A stretch of 64,000 nt of DNA from Vitreoscilla massiliensis. Its GTDB lineage: Bacteria > Pseudomonadota > Gammaproteobacteria > Burkholderiales > Neisseriaceae. The stretch spans positions 124,001-188,000 of the forward strand of contig NZ_LN898217.1 in assembly GCF_001457815.1 (NCBI RefSeq), read 5' to 3'. The translations under genes were made by a program, and so were the position numbers. The notes under the pieces were generated by a model, which searched no databases, was not told the DNA's origin, and worked only from the letters and a program-made list of their open reading frames with translations. Of the stretch, positions 33,840-42,663 are shown one piece after another; the first letter of the stretch is position 1; each line of letters begins with the position of its first letter.

Positions 33840-35232
33840 AAGGGGTGTCGCTGATGGAATCATCATCGAAATGCCAGCGTGACATTTCGGCCAAATCGGC
33901 CGCCTTGGTAAACACACAAGCGGCCTGTAAGTCTATCGGCTCTGTGCCTGTTGGCAAGGCCACGTTTTGGGCGATGCGGCGGATGTTGCGAAAGCGTGCC
34001 AAACCGGAACAGCGGTAATGGCTGCGCTTGCCTTGCCGCGGCTGAAAATCCAGCCCTTGCCAAGCACCGTGCGGCGGGAAGTCGTCACACACCGCATTTA
34101 AAAATTCCACCACCGCATACACCACGGTTTTGTGCGCCATCTGCACCGCCCACTCGCCATGACAATACAGCAATAGCCATCGTCCCGTTGGCAACGGCAG
34201 CGCATACACATCGCCGGCGGCGATGTCAGCTTCTATGTGTGGATAACGCAGTTTGGCCGCGACCTTGGGCGCAGGTGCGAACAGCGGCATTGCCCACTCA
34301 GGTAGCGCTACTGCTGGTGGTCGCGCAGGCAAGGGCGGCTCGCTGCTGGGTACGGACAAATGACCAAAACATTGCTGTAACAAGGCCTCGTTTAAACCCA
34401 TGTCGCTTTGCCACCATGCCAAAGGCCCACCCACTTCCACCCGCACATTTGGCCGCGCATCGCGGGCAGCGCCGCTGCGCCATGTTTCCAACAAGCCGGG
34501 GTGTTCGGGCACGTTTAAAAAGCCGCAATCGGCCAAGGCTTCGAGCAAGCTGCTGGCGGCATGGGCACGGATGCCAAACAATTTGGCCACAGGTTCTCGC
34601 ACCTTGCTGTAGCGCAGCTTGGGCGGCAAGGTGCGCAGCAAGTCCAATAATTGCTGCCATTGGTACACATCGTGTGGTTGCGGCTGTGGCCATAGGGGCA
34701 GCGGCGTTTGCAAGGCTTGTTGCAACACAAACCAAGTGTGCAGCGGGCCAAAAATCGTACCGTAGTCCCAACTGTCTTGGTGCGCCAGCCACAGTTGTTG
34801 CATATCGTAGTCTGCACTGGCGGCGGGCATAAAACACTGGCGGCAAGTGCTGGAATTAACGCTGTAAGCTTGATATTCATGCAGCGGCATCGCCTGCGCC
34901 AAGGCCCAAGCCGGCAACACATCGCGCCACCATGCCGGCGCCGAACTGATGGCGGCGACAAAGGCATTACAGGCCGCTTGTTGTGGAATGCGCGCCACCA
35001 AGTCTTTGATGTCGGCCAATAGCTCGGCATGTTCAACCGTGTGTTTGGCATCTGCTCCCAAACCAACCGCGTGCAAATGCGCTTGTGCCTGTGCTTGTGA
35101 GAGGACATCTGCGGGCACAGCCGCTGTTGGGGTGGTCGCAAGCTGGTTGTCAGCAGACAAGCGGTGCAATAAGCGTGCTTCCAGCGAGTCTTGCGGCCAA
35201 AAATAGTCTGGTATCTTGGGACTGCGTGGCAT
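33838..35232 (-). CDS. hypothetical protein, 464 residues
   Basis: The product starts MPRSPKIPDYFWPQDSLEARLL and is rich in Ala, Leu, Trp and Pro. It has no signal peptide or membrane helix. Notable segments are NSSTCRQCFMPAAS (Cys pair), LPPKLRYSKVREPVAKLFGIRAHAASSLLEAL, LPTGRWLLLYCHGEWAVQMAHKTVVYAVVEFL and a basic cluster FQPRQGKRSHYRCSGLARFRNIRRIA. I recognise no family. The ATG at 35232 has AGGAG eight bases upstream; an upstream extension is not supported. DUS words lie at 33918-33929 and 34968-34979. It is flanked by a DUS word and a DUS hairpin, so it stands alone. Confidence 0.7.
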   Translation of the reverse strand: MPRSPKIPDYFWPQDSLEARLLHRLSADNQLATTPTAAVPADVLSQAQAQAHLHAVGLGADAKHTVEHAELLADIKDLVARIPQQAACNAFVAAISSAPAWWRDVLPAWALAQAMPLHEYQAYSVNSSTCRQCFMPAASADYDMQQLWLAHQDSWDYGTIFGPLHTWFVLQQALQTPLPLWPQPQPHDVYQWQQLLDLLRTLPPKLRYSKVREPVAKLFGIRAHAASSLLEALADCGFLNVPEHPGLLETWRSGAARDARPNVRVEVGGPLAWWQSDMGLNEALLQQCFGHLSVPSSEPPLPARPPAVALPEWAMPLFAPAPKVAAKLRYPHIEADIAAGDVYALPLPTGRWLLLYCHGEWAVQMAHKTVVYAVVEFLNAVCDDFPPHGAWQGLDFQPRQGKRSHYRCSGLARFRNIRRIAQNVALPTGTEPIDLQAACVFTKAADLAEMSRWHFDDDSISDTP

Positions 35233-35325
35233 CAGAGGTGCTCCTAGTGCGCATGGCGGCATCAGCCGCAGTGCTTGAGTCAAGACCCCATCTTAACCAG
35301 TGTGGCATGTTGTGACCAAATAAAA

Positions 35326-35357
35326 ATGCGGCCTGTAAATGGTTTTACAGGCCGCAT
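35326..35357. terminator. inverted DUS pair (ATGCGGCC type) after speA
   Basis: ATGCGGCCTGTAAA (35326-35339) pairs with 35344-35357 over a 4-base loop. On the reverse strand it follows speA by about 20 bases and is trailed by TTTTTATTTG. Confidence 0.88.
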
Positions 35358-35375
35358 GTGCATCTACATCAGGCT

Positions 35376-37265
35376 TTATACGCTTAAGTAAGACGATTGT
35401 TTTAAGCCGTGGCAGAACTCGGCGAAATACACTTTTTCATCGGCATAGCTGAGGCCAGCCAAGCGGATTTTTTCCTCGTATTTGTTGAGGATTTCCTTGG
35501 AGGACAAGTGCACATAAGCCAACATGTCTTCGATGGTGTCGTGTTCTTCCAAACCGTCCAAACGCGTGCTGCCGTCGTCGTTCAAATACACATTGACCGA
35601 GTCGGTGTCGCCAAACAAATTGTGCATGTCGCCCAAAATCTCTTGGTAAGCGCCGACCAAAAACACGCCCAATAAATACGGCGTACCGTTCAAAGCGTGT
35701 ATGGGCATGTTGTTTTCGATGGATTGCTGGTCTATGTATTGACCGACTTTGCCATCGGAATCGCAAGTCAAATCTTGCAATACCGCGCGGCGGGTGGGCT
35801 GCTCGTTCAAGCGGTGCAGCGGCATAATCGGCAACACTTGGTTAATCGCCCAAGTATCGGGCAGGCTTTGGAATACCGAGAAGTTGCAGAAGTATTTGTC
35901 GGCCAGCTTGTCGTTCAAAATGTCGAACACTTGGCGCTGCGAGCGTTGGTTCGCCAACAACAGCAATTGCTTGTGCATGCGTTGGCACAACACCGAATAC
36001 ACTTGCTCGCCCATGGCTTTTTCTTCCAAACCGATTTTGCCCTCGGCATACAGCGCCGTCAGTTCATTGAAATAGACGGTGATGCGGTGGTAAGTCTCGG
36101 TGACCATTTCTGAATCGTTGACGCGGGTATAGTCGAGCAATTTGCGTGCAGGAAACGACAGGTTTTCCACATCACCGATTTCCGGCCATTCCGATGGCAA
36201 GGTTTCCACATCGGTGACGTTCATCACCAATACCGCGTGGTGGGCAGTCATGGCGCGACCCGATTCGGAGAAAATATTCGGCACCGGCAAATCGTTTTCC
36301 AAACAGAATTCTTGCAAGCTGCTGACAATGATGTGCGCGTATTCGCTCATGGAGTAGTTAATTGAGCTGGCATTGCGCGAGTGAGTGCCGTCGTAATCAA
36401 CGCCCAAGCCGCCGCCCACGTCTATGGTTTCAATCGGCAAACCGAGCGCGCGCAATTCGGCGAAATAGCGCAAGGCCTCTTTAAAGCCCAAGCGGTAATC
36501 GGCGATGTTGGCGATTTGTGAGCCCATGTGAAAATGCATCAAGCGCACATACCCAGCCAAACCAGCGGCCTGTAATTTCTTTTGGGCCGAAATCAATTGG
36601 CTGGCCGACAAACCAAACTTGCCTTTGTCGCCGCCGGTATCGGCCCATTTGCTGGAAGCCAACGACGACAAGCGCACGCGCAAACCCAAATTGGCGCACA
36701 TGCCCATGTGTTTGGCTTCTTCAATGATCAAATCAACTTCGGATTCTTTTTCAATGACGATGAACACATTGTGGCCCAGCTTCTGACCAATCAACGCCAT
36801 GCGGATGAATTCGCGGTCTTTATAGCCATTGCACACAATGGTGCCGCCGATAGGTGAGAATGCCAACACGATCATCAATTCCGGTTTGGAACCGGCTTCC
36901 AAACCGATGGACACGCCTTGGTCGTGGGTGGCGATGATGTTTTTCACCACCGATTCTTGTTGGTTGACCTTAATCGGGTAGATGGCGGTGTACTTAGCAT
37001 CGTAATCGTATTTGTCTATTGCCTTGTCAAACGCGCCGCACAAGCGCTTGACCCGATCTTGCAAAATATCGGGAAAGCGAAACAACATCGGCAAGTCTTG
37101 GCCGCGCTGATTCACTTGCGCTACCAAGTCGTACACATCTATAGATTGTTCTTTGTCTGCACGTGGCTTTACCGCCACATGTCCTTGGGCATTAATGCCG
37201 AAATAGCCGTCGCCCCAGTGGTTGATGCCGTAGACGCTGGCCGCGTCTTCAATACTCCAACTCAT
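35376..37265 (-). CDS. speA: biosynthetic arginine decarboxylase
   Basis: SpeA converts arginine to agmatine, the first step of the agmatine route to putrescine. The 629-residue product begins MSWSIEDAASVYGINHWGDGYFGIN, has the PLP lysine in TAIYPIKVNQQ, GLEAGSKPELMIVLAF, and IDVGGGLGVDYDGT. The length fits the fold III biosynthetic enzyme rather than inducible AdiA. The ATG at 37265 has AGAGGAAA upstream. Agmatinase or agmatine deiminase genes are not adjacent. A DUS word lies at 36563-36574. Confidence 0.97.
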   Translation of the reverse strand: MSWSIEDAASVYGINHWGDGYFGINAQGHVAVKPRADKEQSIDVYDLVAQVNQRGQDLPMLFRFPDILQDRVKRLCGAFDKAIDKYDYDAKYTAIYPIKVNQQESVVKNIIATHDQGVSIGLEAGSKPELMIVLAFSPIGGTIVCNGYKDREFIRMALIGQKLGHNVFIVIEKESEVDLIIEEAKHMGMCANLGLRVRLSSLASSKWADTGGDKGKFGLSASQLISAQKKLQAAGLAGYVRLMHFHMGSQIANIADYRLGFKEALRYFAELRALGLPIETIDVGGGLGVDYDGTHSRNASSINYSMSEYAHIIVSSLQEFCLENDLPVPNIFSESGRAMTAHHAVLVMNVTDVETLPSEWPEIGDVENLSFPARKLLDYTRVNDSEMVTETYHRITVYFNELTALYAEGKIGLEEKAMGEQVYSVLCQRMHKQLLLLANQRSQRQVFDILNDKLADKYFCNFSVFQSLPDTWAINQVLPIMPLHRLNEQPTRRAVLQDLTCDSDGKVGQYIDQQSIENNMPIHALNGTPYLLGVFLVGAYQEILGDMHNLFGDTDSVNVYLNDDGSTRLDGLEEHDTIEDMLAYVHLSSKEILNKYEEKIRLAGLSYADEKVYFAEFCHGLKQSSYLSV

Positions 37266-37475
37266 GCTATTTCCTCTCATTGTAGGTTTCATGGGGCGCA
37301 TGGTAACGTAAAAACTCCCTACTGTGCGGCTTGCATGGTGGCTAGGGCAGGGTTTTTACGGCACAGCTTAGGTTAAATTTGGTAAGTTTATGATTGAATT
37401 GAATTAAAAATGCAACTCGTGTGAGCGTGCACTTGTCATTTGCAGACACAATGCATTGGTATAAAGGAGTGTGGG

Positions 37476-37859
37476 ATGAAAAAATACCTCGCAATTTTGG
37501 TGGTGGCCAGTGCCATGCCTGTGCTCAGCCACGCGGCAGTGACGTATGGCAATCAGTGGGCAGTTGGGACCAAAAACACCTTCTATCACACCTTGGAAGC
37601 GCCAGCGGGCAAATACCGTTTGGACATCCAAGCCTCAGACACCGCTCCCATCACGGTCTACCATGATGGGGCTGGTAAAAAAGCGGTGTTGTTGCGCTTG
37701 AATCAAGGGCAACAAGGCAGTAGCGGCAGCGCCGAAATACCGCTGCGCGCCACCAAACCCGGCCTTGCTTATGGCTATGCGCGCATCAGTGTGCAAGTGG
37801 GTGTGGGCCAAAAAACCGGCAGCGGCAGCTACCAAATACAACTGATACCGTTGTTTTGA
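37476..37859 (+). CDS. small exported beta-rich protein of unknown function
   Basis: The 127-residue product has a signal peptide ending SHA and a mature region of beta-type sequence (TFYHTLEAPAGKYRLDIQASDTAPITVYHDG, YARISVQVGVGQKTGSGSYQIQLIPLF). The pattern recalls jelly-roll adhesion or pre-peptidase C-type domains, but I cannot assign a family. AAAGGAG lies upstream of the ATG at 37476. It is a single-gene unit that ends in a DUS terminator and is divergent from speA. Confidence 0.7.
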   Translation: MKKYLAILVVASAMPVLSHAAVTYGNQWAVGTKNTFYHTLEAPAGKYRLDIQASDTAPITVYHDGAGKKAVLLRLNQGQQGSSGSAEIPLRATKPGLAYGYARISVQVGVGQKTGSGSYQIQLIPLF

Positions 37860-37873
37860 TGACTGAACAACGC

Positions 37874-37915
37874 AAGCGGCCTGTAAATCGTTTTAATAGA
37901 TTTACAGGCCGCTTT
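37874..37915. terminator. inverted DUS pair between convergent genes
   Basis: AAGCGGCCTGTAAATC (37874-37889) pairs with 37899-37914 over a 9-base loop, followed by TTTG. Confidence 0.88.
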
Positions 37916-37934
37916 GATATTGCTTACATGCTAT

Positions 37935-38642
37935 TTAGGCGCGCGGTGGGATTTCCAAGCCTTTTTGTACCGCCGGGCGTTTGAGCCAGTTGGCGAGCAC
38001 GCGGTTGACCTCGGCGTAAGAATTGAAATTGACCAAATGGCCGGCGTCGTAATACTCATTGATGTTGCGCAGCCACGGCAAGATGGCGATGTCAGCCACC
38101 GTGTATTCGTCGCCCATCATCCATTGTTTGCCGCGCAAATGTTGGTCGATAACGCCTAACAAACGTTTGCTCTCAGCCACATAGCGCTCCAATGGGCGTT
38201 TGTCTTCAAAGTCTTTGCCGCCGTATTTGTAGAAGAAGCCCACTTGTCCCATCATCGGGCCCACGCCGCCGACTTGGAAAAACAACCATTGCATGCACTC
38301 ATAGCGGCGCGCCGCGTCTTGCGGAATCAGCTGGCCAGTTTTCTCAGCCAAATACCACAGTATCGCGCCCGACTCGAACAATTGCAGCGCCTGACCATCG
38401 GGCCCATTCGGGTCGAGGATGGCGGGGATTTTATTGTTCGGGTTTAAAGACAGAAACTCCGCCGACATTTGGTCTTGGCGCTCAAAGCTGACGGTGTGCG
38501 CATCGTAAGGCAGGCCGATTTCTTCCAACATGATTGACACTTTGACGCCATTCGGCGTCGGCAAAGAATACAGTTGTAAGCGTTCAGGATGTTGGGCAGG
38601 CCATTTTTGGGTAACAGCAAAATCATTCAGTGCTTGCGACAT
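37935..38642 (-). CDS. glutathione S-transferase (YfcG/Ure2-like nu class)
   Basis: The 235-residue product has the thioredoxin-like N-domain LQLYSLPTPNGVKVSIMLEEIGLPYDAHTVSF, the cis-Pro segment NNKIPAILDPNGPDGQALQLFESGAIL with the glutathione-binding E-S pair, and the helical C-domain (QWLFFQVGGVGPMMGQVGFFYKY, YTVADIAILPWL). This matches nu-class GSTs such as YfcG/YghU, which have disulfide reductase activity. The ATG at 38642 follows AAAGGAA. It is monocistronic. Confidence 0.9.
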   Translation of the reverse strand: MSQALNDFAVTQKWPAQHPERLQLYSLPTPNGVKVSIMLEEIGLPYDAHTVSFERQDQMSAEFLSLNPNNKIPAILDPNGPDGQALQLFESGAILWYLAEKTGQLIPQDAARRYECMQWLFFQVGGVGPMMGQVGFFYKYGGKDFEDKRPLERYVAESKRLLGVIDQHLRGKQWMMGDEYTVADIAILPWLRNINEYYDAGHLVNFNSYAEVNRVLANWLKRPAVQKGLEIPPRA

Positions 38643-38996
38643 GGTGTTTCCTTTGTGAATGTGCGCGCGCAAGATTTTTTGCGCATGCAAACAGATAAGT
38701 AGCGATAGACAGTATAAGAGATACGCTGGCACGGCGCCAATGTGGCGGTGTGGGTTTGCAGTGAGTGAAACGGGTTGAATGCTATGGAGGCTGCGGTGGC
38801 TTAACTTTAACGGCTATCAATCCATGTCAGTGCTCGTCAGTGTCTGCAAGCGGTTCCGTCGCTTTGCCATTTGCCTGAGTTCAGATAACCATTGTAAGCG
38901 GCCTGTAAATCGCTAGGGTGCACAGTATCAAAACGCCAGCGGCTTAAGCCATTATCCATTGCCCATTATGGCTGTTCTTCAATAGGCCAAACACGT
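38643..38996. other. 354-base intergenic region with one DUS word
   Basis: Between the start of the GST gene and the end of the cupin gene. An exact AAGCGGCCTGTA lies at 38896-38907. No open frame with a ribosome-binding site and no hairpin terminator was seen. Confidence 0.5.
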
Positions 38997-39323
38997 TTAC
39001 ACACTGCCGGCGGTTTCGATCACCAAGATGCGCGCCGCGCCAACAGGGTGCGCCACATGTTCACAGCCGACTTCGGCATGAAAAATATCGTCAGCTTGCA
39101 AACGCACACAGTGTTCTTGTCCTGCCTCGCGGTAAAACATGTCAACACTGCCATCGACCACCACAAACACCTCTTGGCCATCGTTGACATGCCACACATA
39201 CGGCGTGTCGGTCCAATGCAGGCGCACGCTGGTATTGCCAAACCGTGCAATGTCCAAAGCGCCCCAAGCGCGCTCAGCGGTAAAGTCTTGTGGGTGGGTG
39301 ATGGTGGGCATGGTCGTGCTCAT
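38997..39323 (-). CDS. small cupin-domain protein
   Basis: The 108-residue product has the cupin motifs YVWHVNDGQEVFVVVDGSVDMFYRE and LQADDIFHAEVGCEHVAHPVGAARILVIE, with His and Glu in metal-binding positions. It resembles small stand-alone cupins found with many sensors or isomerases. No partner is visible. The ATG at 39323 follows AGCTCCCTTCTGAATG with a modest SD. Substrate is unknown. Confidence 0.82.
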   Translation of the reverse strand: MSTTMPTITHPQDFTAERAWGALDIARFGNTSVRLHWTDTPYVWHVNDGQEVFVVVDGSVDMFYREAGQEHCVRLQADDIFHAEVGCEHVAHPVGAARILVIETAGSV

Positions 39324-39542
39324 TCAGAAGGGAGCTTCATCTTAAGACCAAACCCTGTTCCTGAATAGCACAATGGCACGCTTGCAGGGTAAAGAATTGT
39401 TTTTGAGTTGGTCATCTACAGTTAAATCAAGGAAAATACGCTGCTTTTGCCGCCAATAGCGCCAGTTGCGTGCGCTGCCATCTCAGGCACGGTGGTGATG
39501 TTGGTGTGTTTGCTTCTTTATTCATTGGAAAAAGGTTTTGTG

Positions 39543-39929
39543 ATGAAAAAATTCATGTTGTGGATGTGCTTATTGGGCGCGACCCCTGTTTTTGCTGAAA
39601 ACACGGTCACAGAAGTGTTTAATTACGAGTCGTTGATGGCGCAAGCGCAGGCCAATCCTGCCGAGTTAAACGAAAAACTGGCGCACGACATGGTGTTGGA
39701 AATCCAGCCCAAAGACTATAAATTCACCACCTTCAAAAACATCCTCATCCTCAGCAAGGGTGAACACGAAGCCGACCCGCAAAAAATCAAATTATTGGGT
39801 TTGTATTTCGATAACAACAGCCGCGCAACCTTAAAAAACAGCAAAACCGTTAGGGTGTCCTGCGCCAATAACCGTGCCAAAGTCGACCAAACCGTGTTAA
39901 TCAGCTTGGAAGCGTGCAAAGTCTTGTAA
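39543..39929 (+). CDS. small exported protein of unknown function
   Basis: The 128-residue product has a signal peptide (MKKFMLWMCLLGATPVFA). The mature part has charged beta-type sequence (AHDMVLEIQPKDYKFTTFKNILILSKGEHEAD) and two Cys (VSCANN, EACKVL) that could pair. It could be an OB-fold exported protein, which is only a guess. AAAGG lies eight bases upstream of the ATG at 39543. It is monocistronic and ends near a DUS terminator. Confidence 0.65.
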   Translation: MKKFMLWMCLLGATPVFAENTVTEVFNYESLMAQAQANPAELNEKLAHDMVLEIQPKDYKFTTFKNILILSKGEHEADPQKIKLLGLYFDNNSRATLKNSKTVRVSCANNRAKVDQTVLISLEACKVL

Positions 39930-40012
39930 GCCTTGCCGTCACCTTGCACATACAAAGTATTGCTATACGATGTGCATGTACAATAATCGCCATGACTGCT
40001 ATGTATATGCAT

Positions 40013-40049
40013 AAAAAGCGGCCTGTAAACATTTACAGGCCGCTTTTTT
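40013..40049. terminator. inverted DUS pair between convergent genes
   Basis: AAAAAGCGGCCTGTAAA (40013-40029) pairs with 40032-40048, with only two bases between the arms, so the hairpin loop takes bases from the DUS itself. T runs on both sides suit bidirectional termination. Confidence 0.88.
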
Positions 40050-40073
40050 ATCTCTCAAGCTGTTAAATCCGCA

Positions 40074-40949
40074 TCAACGGTATTTCGCCAATTGCGCTTT
40101 GATTTGTGGCAAGGCTTTGCGGGCGGCTTCTTCGCCGAGTTTAATCGCTTGGTCGCGCTGGTTAAAGCCGCCGACCGCGCCCAATTTTTGCACTTGCGGG
40201 GTGATGACGACGTTGGCTTTTTTCAACTCATTGTTGAGAGCGGCCACGCTCATGATGTTGAGGCTTTGGTCTAGCTGCGCCAAGAAGCCAGTCGCGCCTT
40301 TGGCTGGGCGTTGTGAAATGTCGACGGCGATGACAAAGTTGGCGCCCATATTGCGGGCAGCGGTGACAGGCACAGGAGCGGTGAGGCCGCCATCGACGTA
40401 TTTGTGACCACCGATGACGGTAGGCTGGAACACATTCGGAATGCTCACCGAGGCGCGCACGGCTTGGCCGGTATTGCCTTGGGTGAAGTTCACCATGCGG
40501 CCTGTACCGAATTCGGTGGCCACGGCGCCGAATTTAATCGGCAATTGTTGCAATGGGCGGTTTTTCACCTTGGCATTGATGAAGTCTTGCAGCTTTTGGC
40601 CTTTGATAAAACCGCTGGTCGATAAGGTCAAATCCACCAAATTGGTTTGGTCGAGAATTTGCGCTTCCAATTCCAAACGGTCTGGGCTCATGCCTGAAGC
40701 GTACAAGCTGCCGACCACCGCGCCAGCACTGGTGCCGGTGACGATGTTGACAGGGATGTTGTTTTCGCGCAGCACCTTGATCACACCGATGTGGGCGAAG
40801 CCTTTGCTGGCACCGCCACCCAAGGCCAAACCGACCACGGCTTTGGGTTTGGTTTGTACCACATTGGTTGGCGATTTCGAGGTGTTGGTCGTGCCACAAG
40901 CGGCCAAGGCCAGCACCATGGCGGTACTCAGGAATACATTCTTATTCAT
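40074..40949 (-). CDS. patatin-like phospholipase, lipoprotein (RssA-type)
   Basis: The 291-residue product has a lipoprotein signal (lipobox LAAC), then a patatin domain: oxyanion loop GLALGGGASKGFAHIG, catalytic serine in GTSAGAVVGSLYASG and catalytic aspartate in HKYVDGGLTAPVPV. Patatins hydrolyse phospholipids; the signal places it at the periplasmic face of a membrane. It is downstream of a BioC-like gene (24-base gap) and a BioH-like gene on the same strand, so all three probably form an operon. A DUS lies at 40495-40506. Confidence 0.9.
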   Translation of the reverse strand: MNKNVFLSTAMVLALAACGTTNTSKSPTNVVQTKPKAVVGLALGGGASKGFAHIGVIKVLRENNIPVNIVTGTSAGAVVGSLYASGMSPDRLELEAQILDQTNLVDLTLSTSGFIKGQKLQDFINAKVKNRPLQQLPIKFGAVATEFGTGRMVNFTQGNTGQAVRASVSIPNVFQPTVIGGHKYVDGGLTAPVPVTAARNMGANFVIAVDISQRPAKGATGFLAQLDQSLNIMSVAALNNELKKANVVITPQVQKLGAVGGFNQRDQAIKLGEEAARKALPQIKAQLAKYR

Positions 40950-40973
40950 GTCTACTCTTTATCAATAAACAAA

Positions 40974-41786
40974 CTATTGGGGTTTGGACGGATAAAAGCT
41001 GATTAAAGACTCATTCTCAGGCAAAAGCAATTTTTTCACCGCATGGCCAAACACGATTTCCAAGGTCACGCCACTGAGCTCACCGCTCTGTATCGCTTGG
41101 TTGACGATGGTTTGCGCGCTTTCTTGCTCATCGTCGCTGATTTGCAAGGCTTGCCAAACTTGCAACACTTCCATGTCGCGCCAGAAGCGTTGTGGGTTTT
41201 GGTAGGTTAAGTGGATGCGGTCGACGTCCATGACGGGGTCGTAAAAACCATGGTGGAACAACATGTCGCCCAAGTCGTGCATGTCGATGAAGCGTTTGTC
41301 GCTGATGCCGATGCCGTGGCCTTGCAACAAGCGCACGATTTCGCGCAAGGTGTCGGGGCCAAAATGGGTGAAATACAATAAGCCGTCTTTGCGCAACACT
41401 TCTGACCAATGATCGAACAATTCGGTTGGCTCATAATGGTGGACAAAGGCCAAATTGCTCCACAATAAGTCGGCGCTGGCGGTTGTGCCAATTTGCAATA
41501 ACGAGCCTTGCACTTGCACGGTTTTCTTGCCCAACAGTTTTTTCCACATCGAGCGCTTCTTGGCGCGTTCGGCCGCGCTCAATTCCAAGTATTCAGGCCG
41601 CTCGTCCAATTCGGTTAACTGCGCTTGTGGGTAACGTTGGTGTAAGGCGTGGTGACTCAAATCAAAGTCGGCACCGATGATGGTGATGTCTTGCGGGGCG
41701 TCTTTCAAAATGCTCAAACGCTCATCCATTTGTGCAACCAAACGTTGGTGGATAAACCAATCGTTTTCTTGCCAATCAAGCTTCAT
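40974..41786 (-). CDS. bioC: BioC-like methyltransferase
   Basis: The 270-residue product resembles neisserial BioC-type malonyl-ACP O-methyltransferases. A degenerate SAM fold is visible (ITIIGADFDLSHHALHQRYPQAQLTELD as motif I region, SADLLWSNLAFVHHYEPTELFDHWSEVLRKDGLLYFTHFGPDTLREI). The usual GxGxG loop is not obvious. BioC makes the methyl ester that starts pimelate synthesis, and BioH removes it. Its start overlaps the BioH-like gene by 11 bases, which supports the pathway link. Confidence 0.8.
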   Translation of the reverse strand: MKLDWQENDWFIHQRLVAQMDERLSILKDAPQDITIIGADFDLSHHALHQRYPQAQLTELDERPEYLELSAAERAKKRSMWKKLLGKKTVQVQGSLLQIGTTASADLLWSNLAFVHHYEPTELFDHWSEVLRKDGLLYFTHFGPDTLREIVRLLQGHGIGISDKRFIDMHDLGDMLFHHGFYDPVMDVDRIHLTYQNPQRFWRDMEVLQVWQALQISDDEQESAQTIVNQAIQSGELSGVTLEIVFGHAVKKLLLPENESLISFYPSKPQ

Positions 41787-42516
41787 GCTGGCTCCAAAAT
41801 TCTTGTAATGCCGCCGCCATCAATTGCGGATGCGAAATAAACGGGGCGTGGACTGCTTTTTTAATCAATAACAGGCGCGCATGCGCCAAATGCTGGCGCA
41901 AATATTCACCCAAGCGCGCAGGGGTAATGGTGTCTTTGTCGCCGTACACGCACAACACGGGTACGCTGATGCGCGCCAAATCGGCGCGCAAGTCGGCATG
42001 GCCAGCGTATTCTTGCGCGCTTTGTAAGGCGGTCGGTGCGGCGTAAGCCGTGACCGCTGGCAATATGGCTTGTACCGCCGTCTTGCGCTCAGGTGTGTAC
42101 AGGATTTGCAATTGCAAAAACTGCGTCATGGTCTTGGGATAATCGGCCTGAAACACCGGAATCATGCCCAAAAGCTTCGATTCTTTTAAACCTGCCTCAT
42201 AACCATCGGCCTGTAACAATTTCGCAAACGTTGCACACAAACACAGCGATGCCACTTTGTCAGGATGGCGCAGCGCCAATTGCATGGCCACTTGCCCGCC
42301 CAAAGACCAAGCCACGACATTGGCAGGCACGTCTATTTGCGCCGCCAATTCATCGGCAAACGCGGCGGCATCAAAGTGCGTGCGCACATCGGCACCGTGA
42401 CCAGGCAAATCGGGAGCGAGGATGGGAACATCGGGCAAATACTGGCGAAAATCATCATACACATGGTGATTGGCCGCCCAGCCGTGGATTAAGACGATGG
42501 GGGAGGTTAGGCTCAT
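41776..42516 (-). CDS. bioH: BioH-like alpha/beta hydrolase (pimeloyl-ACP methyl ester esterase)
   Basis: The 246-residue product has the alpha/beta hydrolase core PIVLIHGWAANHHVYDDF, APDLPGHGAD, the nucleophile elbow VVAWSLGGQVAMQLALRHP, the acid in VYGDKDTITP, and a late His in KAVHAPFISHP. These and the adjacent BioC-like gene indicate a pimeloyl-ACP methyl ester carboxylesterase in biotin synthesis. The ATG at 42516 is chosen because an upstream extension lacks homology. It is the first gene of the three-gene operon with bioC and the patatin. Confidence 0.85.
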   Translation of the reverse strand: MSLTSPIVLIHGWAANHHVYDDFRQYLPDVPILAPDLPGHGADVRTHFDAAAFADELAAQIDVPANVVAWSLGGQVAMQLALRHPDKVASLCLCATFAKLLQADGYEAGLKESKLLGMIPVFQADYPKTMTQFLQLQILYTPERKTAVQAILPAVTAYAAPTALQSAQEYAGHADLRADLARISVPVLCVYGDKDTITPARLGEYLRQHLAHARLLLIKKAVHAPFISHPQLMAAALQEFWSQHEA

Positions 42517-42663
42517 GGTGTGTCTTTGCTTAAATCTGGCACTGCACTGAGGCAGACGCCACAACGGCGGCTATTATGCCACGATTTGCTTAAGCAGTTG
42601 TATTTGTGTGCGGATTGTGCCACTGTTTTGCGCTGTGGATAAGCTGTTGGCGCCAGAGGGTTT

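Noticed and set aside
33951..34832. A long forward open frame (293 codons) opposite the 33838 gene
   Set aside because: It is antisense to a frame with a good ribosome-binding site and natural codon use; its translation is Arg/Ala/His-rich in the way antisense frames of GC-rich genes are.
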